A stretch of DNA of 64,000 nt from CAIYYX01 sp035530135 (GCA_035530135.1 DATKVJ010000133.1:33846-97845), one strand, 5' to 3'; shown: positions 34,059-44,237, counted from the first letter of the stretch. Made by a program: numbers and translations. Notes: a model not told the origin generated them from the letters alone.

Positions 34059-34816
34059 TGCTAGCCAAACGCATCATCCCCTGTCTCGACGTCGCCGCCG
34101 GCCGAGTGGTCAAGGGCGTCAATTTCGTCGCGCTGAAGGACGCCGGCGATCCGGTCGAGGTCGCCCGCCGCTATGACGAGCAGGGGGCGGACGAGATCAC
34201 CTTCCTCGACATCACCGCCAGCTCCGATCAGCGCGACATCATCCTGCACGTGGTCGAACGGGTGGCCGAGCAGGTGTTCATTCCCCTCACCGTCGGCGGC
34301 GGCGTGCGCGCCGTGGCGGACGTGCGCCGGCTGCTCAATGCCGGCGCCGACAAGGTCAGCATGAATACCGCGGCGGTCGACAATCCGCAGCTGGTGGCCG
34401 AGGCCTCGGGCAAGGTGGGCAGCCAGTGCATCGTCGTCGCCATCGATGCCAAGGCGGCGGCGCCCGGGAGGTGGGAGGTATACAGCCACGGCGGCCGCCG
34501 GGCCACCGGCCTCGATGCCGTGCTCTGGGCGCGCCAGGTGCAGGCGCTGGGCGCTGGCGAGATACTGCTCACCAGCATGGACCGGGACGGCACCAAAAAC
34601 GGTTTCGACCTGGCGCTGACCCGCGCCGTCTCGGAGGCGGTGGACATCCCGGTGATCGCCAGCGGTGGCGTCGGCAGTCTTCAGGACCTCGCCGACGGCA
34701 TTCTTCTGGGCCGCGCCGACGCGGTGCTGGCGGCGAGCATTTTTCACTATGGCGAATACACGGTGCGCGAGGCCAAGCAATACCTGCGCGAGCGGGGTAT
34801 CGAGGTGAGGCTGTGA
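34058..34816 (+). CDS. hisF: Imidazole glycerol phosphate synthase cyclase subunit HisF
   Basis: 252 residues starting MLAKRIIPCLDVAAGRVVKGVNF. 'ITFLDITASSDQRD', 'LTVGGGVRAVADVRRLLNAGADKVSMNTAAV', 'LTSMDRDGTKNGFD' and 'VIASGGVGSLQDLADG' are the HisF phosphate and catalytic loops. The ATG overlaps the hisA stop (TGATG); an open extension into hisA is not real. With HisH it forms imidazole glycerol phosphate and AICAR. Confidence 0.95.
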   Translation: MLAKRIIPCLDVAAGRVVKGVNFVALKDAGDPVEVARRYDEQGADEITFLDITASSDQRDIILHVVERVAEQVFIPLTVGGGVRAVADVRRLLNAGADKVSMNTAAVDNPQLVAEASGKVGSQCIVVAIDAKAAAPGRWEVYSHGGRRATGLDAVLWARQVQALGAGEILLTSMDRDGTKNGFDLALTRAVSEAVDIPVIASGGVGSLQDLADGILLGRADAVLAASIFHYGEYTVREAKQYLRERGIEVRL

Positions 34817-34848
34817 CCCGGCGAAGCCGGTCGAGTGCGAGGTGAGCC

Positions 34849-35235
34849 ATGAGCACGAGTTGGCTGAATGAAGTGAAATGGGACGCGCAAGGCCTGGTTC
34901 CGGTCATCGCCCAGGATGCGGACAGCGGCGAAGTGCTGATGTTCGCCTGGATGAACCGCGAGGCGCTGGAGCGCACCGTCCAGGGTGGCGAGGCGGTCTA
35001 TTGGTCGCGTTCCAGGCGCCGGATCTGGCACAAGGGCGAGGAGTCCGGCCACTTCCAGCGGGTGCGGGAGCTCCGGATGGATTGCGACAGCGACGCCATC
35101 CTGCTGAAGATCGAGCAGGTCGGCGGCATCAGTTGCCATACCGGACGGCGCAGTTGTTTTTACCGGCGTTTTGTCGATAACCGCTGGCAGGACGTCGAAC
35201 CCGTGCTCAAAGACCCCGGAAAAATCTACAAATGA
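34849..35235 (+). CDS. hisI: Phosphoribosyl-AMP cyclohydrolase HisI
   Basis: 128 residues, the single-domain HisI: 'LVPVIAQDADSGEVLMFAWMNREALERTVQGGEAVYWSRSRRRIWHKGEESGHFQ', with metal and zinc ligands in 'LRMDCDSDAILLKIEQVGGISCHTGRRSCFYR'. It opens the adenine ring of PR-AMP. HisE is encoded separately at 37635. hisI is cut off from hisE by a minus-strand kinase gene whose stop lies 4 bp after the hisI stop. Confidence 0.94.
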   Translation: MSTSWLNEVKWDAQGLVPVIAQDADSGEVLMFAWMNREALERTVQGGEAVYWSRSRRRIWHKGEESGHFQRVRELRMDCDSDAILLKIEQVGGISCHTGRRSCFYRRFVDNRWQDVEPVLKDPGKIYK

Positions 35236-35238
35236 GCC

Positions 35239-37500
35239 TCAAATCTCGACGCGGATCCGCGTCCCCTTGCCGGGAGCCGACTCCAGCGTGAGCCTGCCGC
35301 CGATCGCCTCGGCTCTCTCTCGCATCGACAGCAATCCCAGTCCGTGCGTCTTCCTGCCCTGGGCCAGCATGTTCGGGTCGAAGCCGGCGCCATCGTCCGA
35401 GATGACGAAGCTGGCGCGTTCGGTGTCGCCGTTGAGGGCGATCGTGACCTTGTTGGCGCCGGCGTGTTTGGCACAGTTGGTGAGCGCCTCCTGGGCGATG
35501 CGATAGAGCGCGATTTCCGTCTCGGCCGGCAGGCGGAACTCCGGATCCTCCCCGCTCACCAGGACGGCGATGCCCGTGTGGTCGAAGAACTTCCGGCCGT
35601 AGTCCTCCAGGGCAGGAACAACGCCGCCGTAGTCGAGCACCGAGGGATGCAGGTCATGGCTGATCTCCCGGGCATTCAACATCGTGTCCTTGAGCAAGGC
35701 CAAGGTGTCGGACAGTCGCTCCTTCACCTTTTCGGCGGTATCCTGAGGCAACTGCCGCGCGATCAGGCCCAGGTTGAGTCCGACGGCCGTCAGGCTGGAT
35801 GAAACCCGGTCGTGGAGTTCCCTCGCCAGCCTGCGCCCCTCCGCCTCTTGCGCGCCGGCGTAGCGGCGCGTCATGACCTGCAGGCGGGCGGCAAAATTCA
35901 AAGCGGACGCCTCGGCCAGCTTGCGCTCGTCAATCTCGGCTTCCAACCTCTGATTGGCGATCAGCAATTCGTCGGTGCGGGCGGCGACGCGACGCTCTAG
36001 ATCGAGATTGAGCTCCCTGATCCGCTGCTCCGCTCGCTTGCGTTCGGTGATGTCGCGCGAAACCGCGACTGCGCTGGTCACCCGCCCCGAGTCGTCCAGT
36101 TCCGGGTACATCTGCCAATTGAAGACGCGCGTACCGATCAGGGTATCGATTTCCAGGTCGCAGTTGCCCGCCTCGCCGCTGGCGAAGACGCTTGCCAGCA
36201 GGTCGGTCCAGAAACGGGTCGGCTGCTCGGGAAACCGAAGTTCGGCGAGCGTCTTGCCCATGAAGTGTTCGGGCGGATGGTGGGAGTACTGGCGGCAAGA
36301 GGGGTTGACATAGAGGCAGCGGCCATCGGCGCTGATGCGAATGATCAGGTCGGGGATGTTTTCCACCAGTGCGCGGTACTTGAGCTCGCTCTCGCTCAAC
36401 GCATCGAATAGCCGCTGGCGCTCGGCCACCAGGGCGTTGAAGTTGGCCACCAGTTCGCCGATCTCGTCCTGCCGCGCAACCGCAATCGGCGCCAGCGGCG
36501 CATCGCCGCCGCCCATCCGCCGCATCGCCGCCGCCGCCTCCCCGAGCGGCGACAGTTGCCAGCGCAAGACCAGATACAGAATGGCCGTGACGACCAGCGA
36601 GATCAGCAAGGCGCCCCGATAGACTTGGCGCTCGAGCGAGGCGATCGGCGCAAAGGCTTCGGAGGTCGCGATACCGGCGACGACGATCCAGCCGGTGCTC
36701 CTCATGTGGCGGCTCAGGGTCAGCGCCTCGACGCCCCGGGAATTGACGGAGATCCCGGCACCCTCGAAGCCCTCGTCGAGACGGCGGTCGAGCAGCGGAT
36801 TAACGCCCCTCGCGGGCATCGGCGTCAGGATCCGGCTGCGGTCGCTGGACGAGATTATCAGCTTGTCTTTGGGCGAGGCGACGATCAAATAGCCGGTCTT
36901 GCCGATCGTGGTCTGCTCGAGCTGGCCGAACAGATCCTGGTCGGAGGCCGCCGAAGCGCCGACCAGAGCGCCGAGCGTGTTGCCCGCGGTGTCCTTCAGC
37001 GGCACGGCCACGGCAATCACCGGCGCGCGTGTGGCTATTCCCGGCACCGGTCTGCCGACCGCCCGCGCTGCGCCCGCCATGACCTCGCGAAAGTATTCAT
37101 GATCCCTGATGGAAGCGCCCGGGCGTGTTCCGGACTGGGGCGTAGCGGCGACGACCACTCCCCGTCGATCGGCGCACAGGACGCCGGCGGAGAAGGGCAG
37201 GCCGGAGAGGCTGGCCTTTTCGAGCAGGCGCTGCAGCCCGGCCGGGTCGGTCGGCAGGTCGGGCCTCAGCGCTGCCGCGAGCCGGTTCAAGACCGTGATT
37301 CGGGACGCGACCGCGTGGTCGACGTCGGCGCTGACATAGTCGAGCGTCCCGGACAATTGCTGCGCGACCATTTTTTCCAGGTCGGTTTGCAAGACTGCCG
37401 CCGTGCCGGCGGCGAGACCCCAGATGCCGATGACGATGAGCAGCGAAACCAGGACCAGGACCCGGATCTTGAGGCTCATCGTGCGCAGAAAATCGACCAT
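35239..37500 (-). CDS. Membrane sensor histidine kinase (Cache–HAMP–PAS–HisKA_3)
   Basis: 753 residues. TM1 lies at about 12–37, a double-Cache periplasmic sensor at about 40–300, TM2 at about 305–325, HAMP to about 375, a PAS domain at about 385–490 ('YRALVENIPDLIIRISADG', 'DDSGRVTSAVAVSRDITERKRAE'), and a coiled coil. A NarX-type HisKA_3 dimerisation domain follows ('RRLARELHDRVSSSLTAVGLNLG', His in ELHD) and a HATPase ending 'GLGLLSMRERAEAIGGRLTLESAPGKGTRIRVEI'. NarL-type kinases signal to LuxR-type regulators, none of which is adjacent. AAGG upstream supports the start. It interrupts the his operon between hisI and hisE. Confidence 0.87.
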   Translation of the reverse strand: MVDFLRTMSLKIRVLVLVSLLIVIGIWGLAAGTAAVLQTDLEKMVAQQLSGTLDYVSADVDHAVASRITVLNRLAAALRPDLPTDPAGLQRLLEKASLSGLPFSAGVLCADRRGVVVAATPQSGTRPGASIRDHEYFREVMAGAARAVGRPVPGIATRAPVIAVAVPLKDTAGNTLGALVGASAASDQDLFGQLEQTTIGKTGYLIVASPKDKLIISSSDRSRILTPMPARGVNPLLDRRLDEGFEGAGISVNSRGVEALTLSRHMRSTGWIVVAGIATSEAFAPIASLERQVYRGALLISLVVTAILYLVLRWQLSPLGEAAAAMRRMGGGDAPLAPIAVARQDEIGELVANFNALVAERQRLFDALSESELKYRALVENIPDLIIRISADGRCLYVNPSCRQYSHHPPEHFMGKTLAELRFPEQPTRFWTDLLASVFASGEAGNCDLEIDTLIGTRVFNWQMYPELDDSGRVTSAVAVSRDITERKRAEQRIRELNLDLERRVAARTDELLIANQRLEAEIDERKLAEASALNFAARLQVMTRRYAGAQEAEGRRLARELHDRVSSSLTAVGLNLGLIARQLPQDTAEKVKERLSDTLALLKDTMLNAREISHDLHPSVLDYGGVVPALEDYGRKFFDHTGIAVLVSGEDPEFRLPAETEIALYRIAQEALTNCAKHAGANKVTIALNGDTERASFVISDDGAGFDPNMLAQGRKTHGLGLLSMRERAEAIGGRLTLESAPGKGTRIRVEI

Positions 37501-37634
37501 GGCGACCTTTGACTAAGCAATTCGTCATATTATGCACTTGAACTGCCGGCCGCGTCATCAATGGGATCCTATGGTTTTGTCTTGCCGCGCGGCAGGCGGT
37601 ATGATGCGGCATTTTCCAAGCCCGGAATCCACCC

Positions 37635-37958
37635 ATGATCGATCTCGAAGTGATCCACCGCGTTCAGGCAACGCTGGCCGAGCGCAAGAACGCCGCGCCC
37701 GACGCCTCCTACGTCGCCAGCCTGTACGCCAAGGGCACCGACAGCATCTGCAAGAAGGTGGCGGAAGAGGCAGCCGAGACCATCATGGCGGCGAAGGACG
37801 GAGATAGGCTGCACCTGGTGCGCGAAGTGACCGATCTGTGGTTTCACAGCATGATCCTGCTGGCCCATTTCGATCTGGGCGTCGACGACGTCCTGTTCGA
37901 GTTTCGCCGCCGCGAAGGCATTTCCGGGATAGACGAGAAGAAGTCGCGGCCGGCCTGA
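37635..37958 (+). CDS. hisE: Phosphoribosyl-ATP pyrophosphatase HisE
   Basis: 107 residues, all-alpha MazG-like: 'DASYVASLYAKGTDSICKKVAEEAAETIMAAKDGDRLHLVREVTDLWFHSMILLAHFDLGVDDVLFEFRRREG'. It hydrolyses PR-ATP to PR-AMP, the second histidine step. It stands apart from hisI and begins the hisE–HIT–tatABC run. Its own promoter should lie in the 134-bp gap behind the divergent kinase gene. Confidence 0.93.
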   Translation: MIDLEVIHRVQATLAERKNAAPDASYVASLYAKGTDSICKKVAEEAAETIMAAKDGDRLHLVREVTDLWFHSMILLAHFDLGVDDVLFEFRRREGISGIDEKKSRPA

Positions 37959-37989
37959 TCGCGGCCGCTAGCCAACGGGAGTTTGCAAG

Positions 37990-38337
37990 ATGGAGCAATG
38001 CATTTTCTGCAAGATCGCCAGGGGTGAGGTTCCCAGCCGCAAGGTCTATGAGGATGAGGACATTTTCGCGTTCGACGATATCAATCCGATCGCCCCGGTG
38101 CATTTCATGATCATTCCGAAAATCCATATTCCCTCGCTGGCCGAGGCCGACCTGTCGCACCAGGCGCTGCTCGGAAAAATGCTCGCGATGGCCGGCACCC
38201 TGGCGCGTAGCCAGGGGCTGGTCGACGGTTTCCGGACCATCATCAACACCGGCCATATCGGCCGGCAAGAGGTGTATCATTTGCATTTGCATATCCTCGG
38301 CGGCCCGGAGCCGCTGGGCGCGATGCTCCGCAAATAA
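37990..38337 (+). CDS. HIT family (Hint-like) purine nucleoside phosphoramidase
   Basis: 115 residues: 'CIFCKIARGEVPSRKVYEDEDIFAFDDINPIAPVHFMIIPKIHI' and the histidine triad 'EVYHLHLHILGG' at about 97–107. Hint-type enzymes hydrolyse AMP-lysine and similar phosphoramidates. The Cys-x-x-Cys at residues 4–7 is typical of the bacterial branch. It lies between hisE and tatA, a conserved betaproteobacterial arrangement. Confidence 0.92.
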   Translation: MEQCIFCKIARGEVPSRKVYEDEDIFAFDDINPIAPVHFMIIPKIHIPSLAEADLSHQALLGKMLAMAGTLARSQGLVDGFRTIINTGHIGRQEVYHLHLHILGGPEPLGAMLRK

Positions 38338-38346
38338 GGAGGCTTT

Positions 38347-38568
38347 ATGCTTGGCTTAGACAGCATTTGGCACTGGCTGATCGTGCTGGTAATAGTGATG
38401 CTGGTGTTCGGCACCAAGAAGCTGCGCAACATCGGCACGGACCTGGGTGGTGCGGTGAAGGGTTTCAAGGAAGGCATGCGCGACGGCACCGCGGAGAAAT
38501 CCGCCGAGCCGCAGCCGACCGATGGCCGCGTCATCGAAGGCGAGGTCAAGGAAAAGGTCAAGAGCTAG
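38347..38568 (+). CDS. tatA: Sec-independent translocase subunit TatA
   Basis: 73 residues: a short N-terminal membrane helix (WHWLIVLVIVMLVFG), the hinge 'GTKKLRNIGTDLGGAVKGFKEGM' with an amphipathic helix, and an acidic tail. TatA oligomerises to move folded twin-arginine proteins across the inner membrane. The first residues differ from the usual 'MG.FS..HWLIVL' but the family is clear. tatB follows after 54 bp. Confidence 0.93.
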   Translation: MLGLDSIWHWLIVLVIVMLVFGTKKLRNIGTDLGGAVKGFKEGMRDGTAEKSAEPQPTDGRVIEGEVKEKVKS

Positions 38569-38622
38569 TCGTCTGCGACGGGTGCCAACCCGTCGCTCAT
38601 CCCCGATTCCCCTTACTCCTTC

Positions 38623-39039
38623 ATGTTCGACGTCAGTTTCTCCGAACTGGTGGTCATCGGCCTGGTGGCGTTGATCGTCATCGGTCCCGAGCGGCTGCCC
38701 AAGGTGGCGCGCACCGCCGGCCTGCTGCTCGGCCGCCTGCAGCGCTACGTCAGCGACGTCAAAGCCGACATCAACCGCGAGATGCAGTTGGACGAACTGA
38801 AGAAGATGCAGGAGCAGATCGCGGATCATGCCCGCGCCATGGAGTCTTCGCTCAGCGACGAAATGCACGCCGTCCACGAATCACTGAACCAGTCGATCGC
38901 CCCACCCGACATGGAGGCCCAGGCGCAGCCCCCGACGGCAGATTTGCAGCCTGATCAGGCTGCAAATCAGGCATCCAACGCGCCGGTAAACCAGATGGAA
39001 CTGGGGCTCGACCGGGGCGCGGAAAAGACCAAAGCCTGA
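38623..39039 (+). CDS. tatB: Sec-independent translocase subunit TatB
   Basis: 138 residues: 'MFDVSFSELVVIGLVALIVIGPERLPKVARTAGLLLGRLQRYVSDVKADINREMQLDELKK', the TatB N-terminal helix with the conserved Glu and GPxxLP hinge, then an amphipathic helix and a variable tail. TatB binds signal peptides together with TatC. It ends 3 bp before tatC. Confidence 0.94.
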   Translation: MFDVSFSELVVIGLVALIVIGPERLPKVARTAGLLLGRLQRYVSDVKADINREMQLDELKKMQEQIADHARAMESSLSDEMHAVHESLNQSIAPPDMEAQAQPPTADLQPDQAANQASNAPVNQMELGLDRGAEKTKA

Positions 39040-39042
39040 CGC

Positions 39043-39867
39043 ATGGACGACGCCCAGGAAAGTTTCATCTCGCATCTGATTGAGTTGCGCACCCGGCTGA
39101 TCCGCTCCGTCACAGCCGTTATCATCATCTTCGTCGCCCTGTTCTCCTGGGCGCGCGACATCTACACGCTGCTGGCGCGACCGATGCTGGCGGCGCTGCC
39201 TTCGGGCGGCCACATGATCGCCACCGATGTCGCCGGCGCCTTCTTTGTGCCGATGAAGGTGACGCTGATGCTCTCCTTCCTGCTCGCGTTGCCCTATGTG
39301 ATCTACCAGATCTGGGCCTTCGTCGCTCCCGGTCTCTACGCCCACGAAAAAAGGCTGGTACCGCCCCTGATCGTCGCCAGCGTGTTCCTGTTCTTCACCG
39401 GCATGTCCTTCGCGTATTTCATCGTCTTCCCGATGGCCTTCGGTTTCATCACCCGATTCGCGCCGGTGGGGGTCGTGGTGATGACCGACATCGACAAGTA
39501 TCTGTCTTTCGTGTTGACCACCTTCCTCGCCTTCGGCGTTACCTTCCAGGTGCCGGTGGTGGTCATCGTGCTGGTCAGAATCGGCCTGGTCAGCATCGCC
39601 AAGCTGAAGGAGATCCGCCCCTACGTGATCGTCGGCTCGTTCGTCGTCGGCGCCGTGTTCACCCCGCCCGATGCCCTGTCGCAATTCATGCTGGCGATTC
39701 CGCTGTGGCTGCTCTATGAAATCGGGATCATCCTCGCGCGCTTCGTCGTCCAGCCGCCGGCACCGGTCGAGAGCGACTATCGGCCGCTCTCGGATGCCGA
39801 GATGGAACGCGAGCTGGATAAGGCGGAAGCAGCCGACGCGGGCGAGGCCAAGTCTCAAAAAGAATAG
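39043..39867 (+). CDS. tatC: Sec-independent translocase subunit TatC
   Basis: 274 residues with six membrane helices. 'DAQESFISHLIELRTRLIRSV' is the conserved cytoplasmic N-tail that binds the twin-arginine motif. 'YQIWAFVAPGLYAHEKRLVPPLIVASVFLFFTGMSFAYFIVFP' and 'RPYVIVGSFVVGAVFTPPDALSQFMLAIPLWLLYEIGI' are family signatures. It completes the tatABC operon. A charged, Ala-rich tail extends past the last helix. Confidence 0.95.
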   Translation: MDDAQESFISHLIELRTRLIRSVTAVIIIFVALFSWARDIYTLLARPMLAALPSGGHMIATDVAGAFFVPMKVTLMLSFLLALPYVIYQIWAFVAPGLYAHEKRLVPPLIVASVFLFFTGMSFAYFIVFPMAFGFITRFAPVGVVVMTDIDKYLSFVLTTFLAFGVTFQVPVVVIVLVRIGLVSIAKLKEIRPYVIVGSFVVGAVFTPPDALSQFMLAIPLWLLYEIGIILARFVVQPPAPVESDYRPLSDAEMERELDKAEAADAGEAKSQKE

Positions 39868-39903
39868 CGGGGCGGACCGCGACGTGAGTCTGGACCGGGC
39901 CGG

Positions 39904-41055
<1,152 letters not shown>

Positions 41056-41091
41056 AATTTGGTCCGTTACGTTTTCCTGCCGGTGAGGCCC

Positions 41092-41850
41092 ATGCAGCGC
41101 AAGCCCGTATCACGAGAGTATCTGCGCGATCATCTCGACCAACTCCTGGAGGCCGCGCGCTTCCGGGATTATTGCCCAAACGGGCTGCAAGTGGAAGGTC
41201 GCGCCGAGGTGGGCCGCGTCGTCTGCGGCGTCACCGCCAGCCAGGCGCTGATCGACGCCGCGGCGGCGCGGGGGGCGGATGCCGTGCTGGTGCACCACGG
41301 CTGGTTCTGGAAGTCCGAGGACGGACGCATCACCGGCACCCGCAAGCGAAGGCTGGCCGCGCTGCTGGCCCAGGACATCAGCCTGTTCGCCTACCACCTG
41401 CCGCTCGATGCCCACGCCGAACTGGGCAACAACGCGCAACTGGCGAAGCTGATGGGCTGGCGGATCGACGGCCGCTTCGCCGAGCAGGAGATCGGTTTTC
41501 TCGGCCGCACCGCCGCCGCGACGGCGGCCGAGTTGGCCGCCGGCCTGGACCGGGCCCTCGAACGGACGCCGCTCCTGATCGGCGATCCGGACAGACCCTT
41601 GCGGCGCATCGCCTGGTGCTCAGGCGGCGCCCAGGACTATTTCGAACAGGCGATCGCCACCGGCGCGGATTGCTTCGTCTCCGGCGAGATTTCCGAGCAG
41701 AACGTGCATATGGCGCGCGAATCCGGCGTTCCCTACATCGCCGCCGGCCATCACGCCACCGAGCGTTATGGCGTCCAGGCGCTGGCGGCTCACCTGCGCG
41801 ACGAGTTGGGACTCGCGTGCGAATACCTGGAGATCGACAACCCGGTGTGA
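41092..41850 (+). CDS. Nif3-like dinuclear metal-centre protein (YbgI family)
   Basis: 252 residues from the ATG at 41092, with GGTGAGG upstream. A much longer open frame runs back across the protease gene and is a shadow. Metal-binding motifs are 'DAVLVHHGWFWK', 'FAYHLPLDAHAELGNN' and 'IAAGHHATERYG', typical of the hexameric YbgI/Nif3 toroid. The biochemical role is unresolved; GTP cyclohydrolase type I has been proposed in some annotations. Converges with the chemoreceptor gene. Confidence 0.88.
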   Translation: MQRKPVSREYLRDHLDQLLEAARFRDYCPNGLQVEGRAEVGRVVCGVTASQALIDAAAARGADAVLVHHGWFWKSEDGRITGTRKRRLAALLAQDISLFAYHLPLDAHAELGNNAQLAKLMGWRIDGRFAEQEIGFLGRTAAATAAELAAGLDRALERTPLLIGDPDRPLRRIAWCSGGAQDYFEQAIATGADCFVSGEISEQNVHMARESGVPYIAAGHHATERYGVQALAAHLRDELGLACEYLEIDNPV

Positions 41851-41855
41851 GCCGC

Positions 41856-43490
41856 TCACAGCCGGAAGCGATTGGCCAGGCTTTGCAGGTTGGAGGACAT
41901 CTGCTCCAGATGGGTCGCCGCGCCAGCCAGTTGCACGATTACCGAGCTGTTCTCGTCGGTCATCTGCGCGATGGTCTCGACGTTGCGGGCGATCTCGTTG
42001 CTGGCGACGCTCTGTTCCTTGGTCGCGGCGCTGATTTCCCTGACCATCTCCACCGTGTGGCGGGTTTCCGTGCGGATATTCCCTAGGGAGTCTCGCGCCC
42101 GCTCTGCCAGGGCCACGCCGGCTTGGACCTGGTTGCGGCTGTCGTTCATGTTGACCGCGGCGTGGTCGATCTGGCGCCGGATGCTGTCGATCATGCCGGC
42201 GATCTGCAGCGTCGCCTGCCCGGTGCGCTCGGCCAGCTTGCGCACCTCGTCGGCCACCACGGCGAAGCCGCGTCCCTGCTCGCCTGCGCGCGCCGCCTCG
42301 ATCGCGGCGTTCAGGGCCAGCAGGTTGGTCTGGTCGGCGATCTCCTTGATCACCTGAACGATGCCGCTGATTTCGGTGGAGCGCTCGCCCAGGGAGGCGA
42401 CCACTTCCGACAAGGCTTCCACCGAGCCGGCGACCCGGGTGATCTCCCCGGAAGCCTCCTGGACGACCTTTTCTCCGGCCTCCGACAGATCGCAGGTCTC
42501 GATGGAAATCGCTTCGGTCGCGCTGGCGTGATCGGCGACGTGGTTGATGCTCACCGTCACCTGTTCGACCGCGGCGGCCGTGGTGGCGGCCGCTTCGCTC
42601 TGCTGCCGGGAGCTGTCCGCCACCCGGCCGGTGTTGACCGCCAGTTCGGTGGCGGCATCGGCCACCGTTTCAGCCGCCTTGGCCAGTCCCGCGACGAAGC
42701 CGCCGAAATCCGCCGTCAAGGTGTTGATCCCCCGCGCCAGAGCGAGGATTTCATCTCCGGAGCTGCCCTCCTGAACCAGTTCCATGCCGACGAACAGGGC
42801 GCCGATGATCCGGCCTTGCTCGGACCTCAGGGGGTCGTAGCGGGTCATGTAGTTCTTGCCGAACAGTTGGGCCGTTCCGACGAAGCTCTCGCCGCGCAGC
42901 AATTTCTGGTACACGGGCCGCGTGCTGTCGAGCATGGTGCCGACCACCCGCGAGCCGTCGGGCTTCTTCAGCGAGGTGGCGATCCGCACCAGGTCGTCTC
43001 CGCGCAGCGCGAAGACGGTGGCGACCCCGCTGCTGCTGTCGCTGAAGCGGTCGACGATGGCCGTCTCCAGGTTGAGCGTGGTCTGGCCGCAGCGCAATTC
43101 CGGGACGCGGATCTTGCCGACCGTCAGCAGGGCCTCGGGATGGAGCGAGAATCCCCCCTCGAAATTGCCGGCGAAGTCCCGCGCCAGCTGGTCCGTCCTG
43201 GCCGTCAGCTCGGGATGCTCTCCGGCTTTTTCCGGCGCCGCCCACGGAATCTTCACGGTGAGATCGCCCCTGCCCAGCGCCGCGACCGCCGAAACCAGCT
43301 CGCCCAGACGGCGGATCCGGCCGAGAAGGAGGCGGTTGAAGATCAGCGTGGCGACGAGCGCCACGGACAATCCCGCCGCCGCCCGTGTTGCGAACGAGGC
43401 ATCCGGGATCAGCCGGCCAATTCCCGCCAGCGCGAGCTCGGCCAGCAGCACGGAGACAAGGAAGGAGAGGCTGAGCCGCCTTGGGTACAT
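41856..43490 (-). CDS. Methyl-accepting chemotaxis protein with Cache-type sensor
   Basis: 544 residues. Two hydrophobic helices lie close together (about 5–25 and 33–52), followed by a HAMP-like segment and then a Cache_3-like domain at about 85–210. The motif 'KPDGSRVVGTMLDSTRPVYQKLLRGESFVGTAQLFGKNYMTRYDPL' marks the Cache. The MCP signalling hairpin 'ARAGEQGRGFAVVADEVRKLAERTGQATLQI' closes the protein. With both helices before the sensor, the Cache domain would be cytoplasmic. No che genes are adjacent. Confidence 0.85.
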   Translation of the reverse strand: MYPRRLSLSFLVSVLLAELALAGIGRLIPDASFATRAAAGLSVALVATLIFNRLLLGRIRRLGELVSAVAALGRGDLTVKIPWAAPEKAGEHPELTARTDQLARDFAGNFEGGFSLHPEALLTVGKIRVPELRCGQTTLNLETAIVDRFSDSSSGVATVFALRGDDLVRIATSLKKPDGSRVVGTMLDSTRPVYQKLLRGESFVGTAQLFGKNYMTRYDPLRSEQGRIIGALFVGMELVQEGSSGDEILALARGINTLTADFGGFVAGLAKAAETVADAATELAVNTGRVADSSRQQSEAAATTAAAVEQVTVSINHVADHASATEAISIETCDLSEAGEKVVQEASGEITRVAGSVEALSEVVASLGERSTEISGIVQVIKEIADQTNLLALNAAIEAARAGEQGRGFAVVADEVRKLAERTGQATLQIAGMIDSIRRQIDHAAVNMNDSRNQVQAGVALAERARDSLGNIRTETRHTVEMVREISAATKEQSVASNEIARNVETIAQMTDENSSVIVQLAGAATHLEQMSSNLQSLANRFRL

Positions 43491-43670
43491 CGTATTGTCT
43501 CCGTGGTGCGGGTGGTCCGCGGTCGTCTTCAGGACGAACTTGTCTTGGGTATTTCAGCTAGCGGCGCGATAATGCTTTATATTTAAATATTTTACAACAC
43601 CGCTGGGCGCGGTAGCCGCTTTGCGGCACAAGTGCCCGTAATTGTCCCCCGCCCCGCGACGAAACGGGCG

Positions 43671-44204
43671 CTAGCCCTCGCCGGCCTCGCGCGGCTGCAG
43701 GTGCTTGCGGATGCGCGAGAGCATGTCGATCAGCCGCGCCGTATCGTCGTCTCCCAGCGCCGCGGCGATGTGCGTCTCGTGGGCCCTGACGCGCCGCTTC
43801 ATCGCCCGCAGCAGCTTCTTTCCGTCCTCGGTCAGCCACAGCGCGTTGGAGCGCCGGTCGTTCGGGGCGGCGCGGCGTTCGACCAGGCGGCGCGCCTCCA
43901 GCTGATCGATCACCGCGACCATGGTCGAACGGTCGAGCTGGGTGGCCAATGCCAGTCGGCTCTGCGTCATCCCCGGATTGGCGCCGATCAGCACCAGTAC
44001 GCCGAAGCGTCCGGGCGAGATCGCCTGATCGGAGAGCGAGTGGCCGAAATCGCCGAAGATCGCCAACTGGGTCAGCCGCAACTGGTAGCCGACCAGGCCC
44101 GGCAGCAGGTCGAGTTCGAGCTTTGCGGGCGTGGGGGCTGCCCGCTTGGGCGCGGGCTTGGGTGTACTGGCGGCTGCTGGCTTTCGGGTCTTGGGCGCGG
44201 GCAT
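43671..44204 (-). CDS. MarR family transcriptional regulator
   Basis: 177 residues. A Lys/Pro/Ala-rich N-terminal tail (about 1–25) is followed by the winged-helix MarR core: 'RFGVLVLIGANPGMTQSRLALATQLDRSTMVAVIDQLEARRLVERRAAPNDRRSNALWLTEDGKKLL'. It is divergent from the fumarylpyruvate-hydrolase-like gene. A perfect palindrome GTTTGG-N3-CCAAAC lies 19 bp upstream of its own ATG, so it probably controls itself and the divergent gene. The ligand is likely an aromatic acid, by context only. Confidence 0.85.
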   Translation of the reverse strand: MPAPKTRKPAAASTPKPAPKRAAPTPAKLELDLLPGLVGYQLRLTQLAIFGDFGHSLSDQAISPGRFGVLVLIGANPGMTQSRLALATQLDRSTMVAVIDQLEARRLVERRAAPNDRRSNALWLTEDGKKLLRAMKRRVRAHETHIAAALGDDDTARLIDMLSRIRKHLQPREAGEG

Positions 44205-44222
44205 CGGGGGTCGTCTGGTATT

Positions 44223-44237
44223 GTTTGGTCCCCAAAC
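44223..44237. promoter_or_regulatory. Putative MarR operator
   Basis: GTTTGG (44223–44228), 3-nt spacer, CCAAAC (44232–44237), a perfect palindrome in the marR/FAH divergent region. A minus-strand TATAGT (overlapping 44238–44243) beside it could be the marR -10, so binding there would block transcription. Confidence 0.45.
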
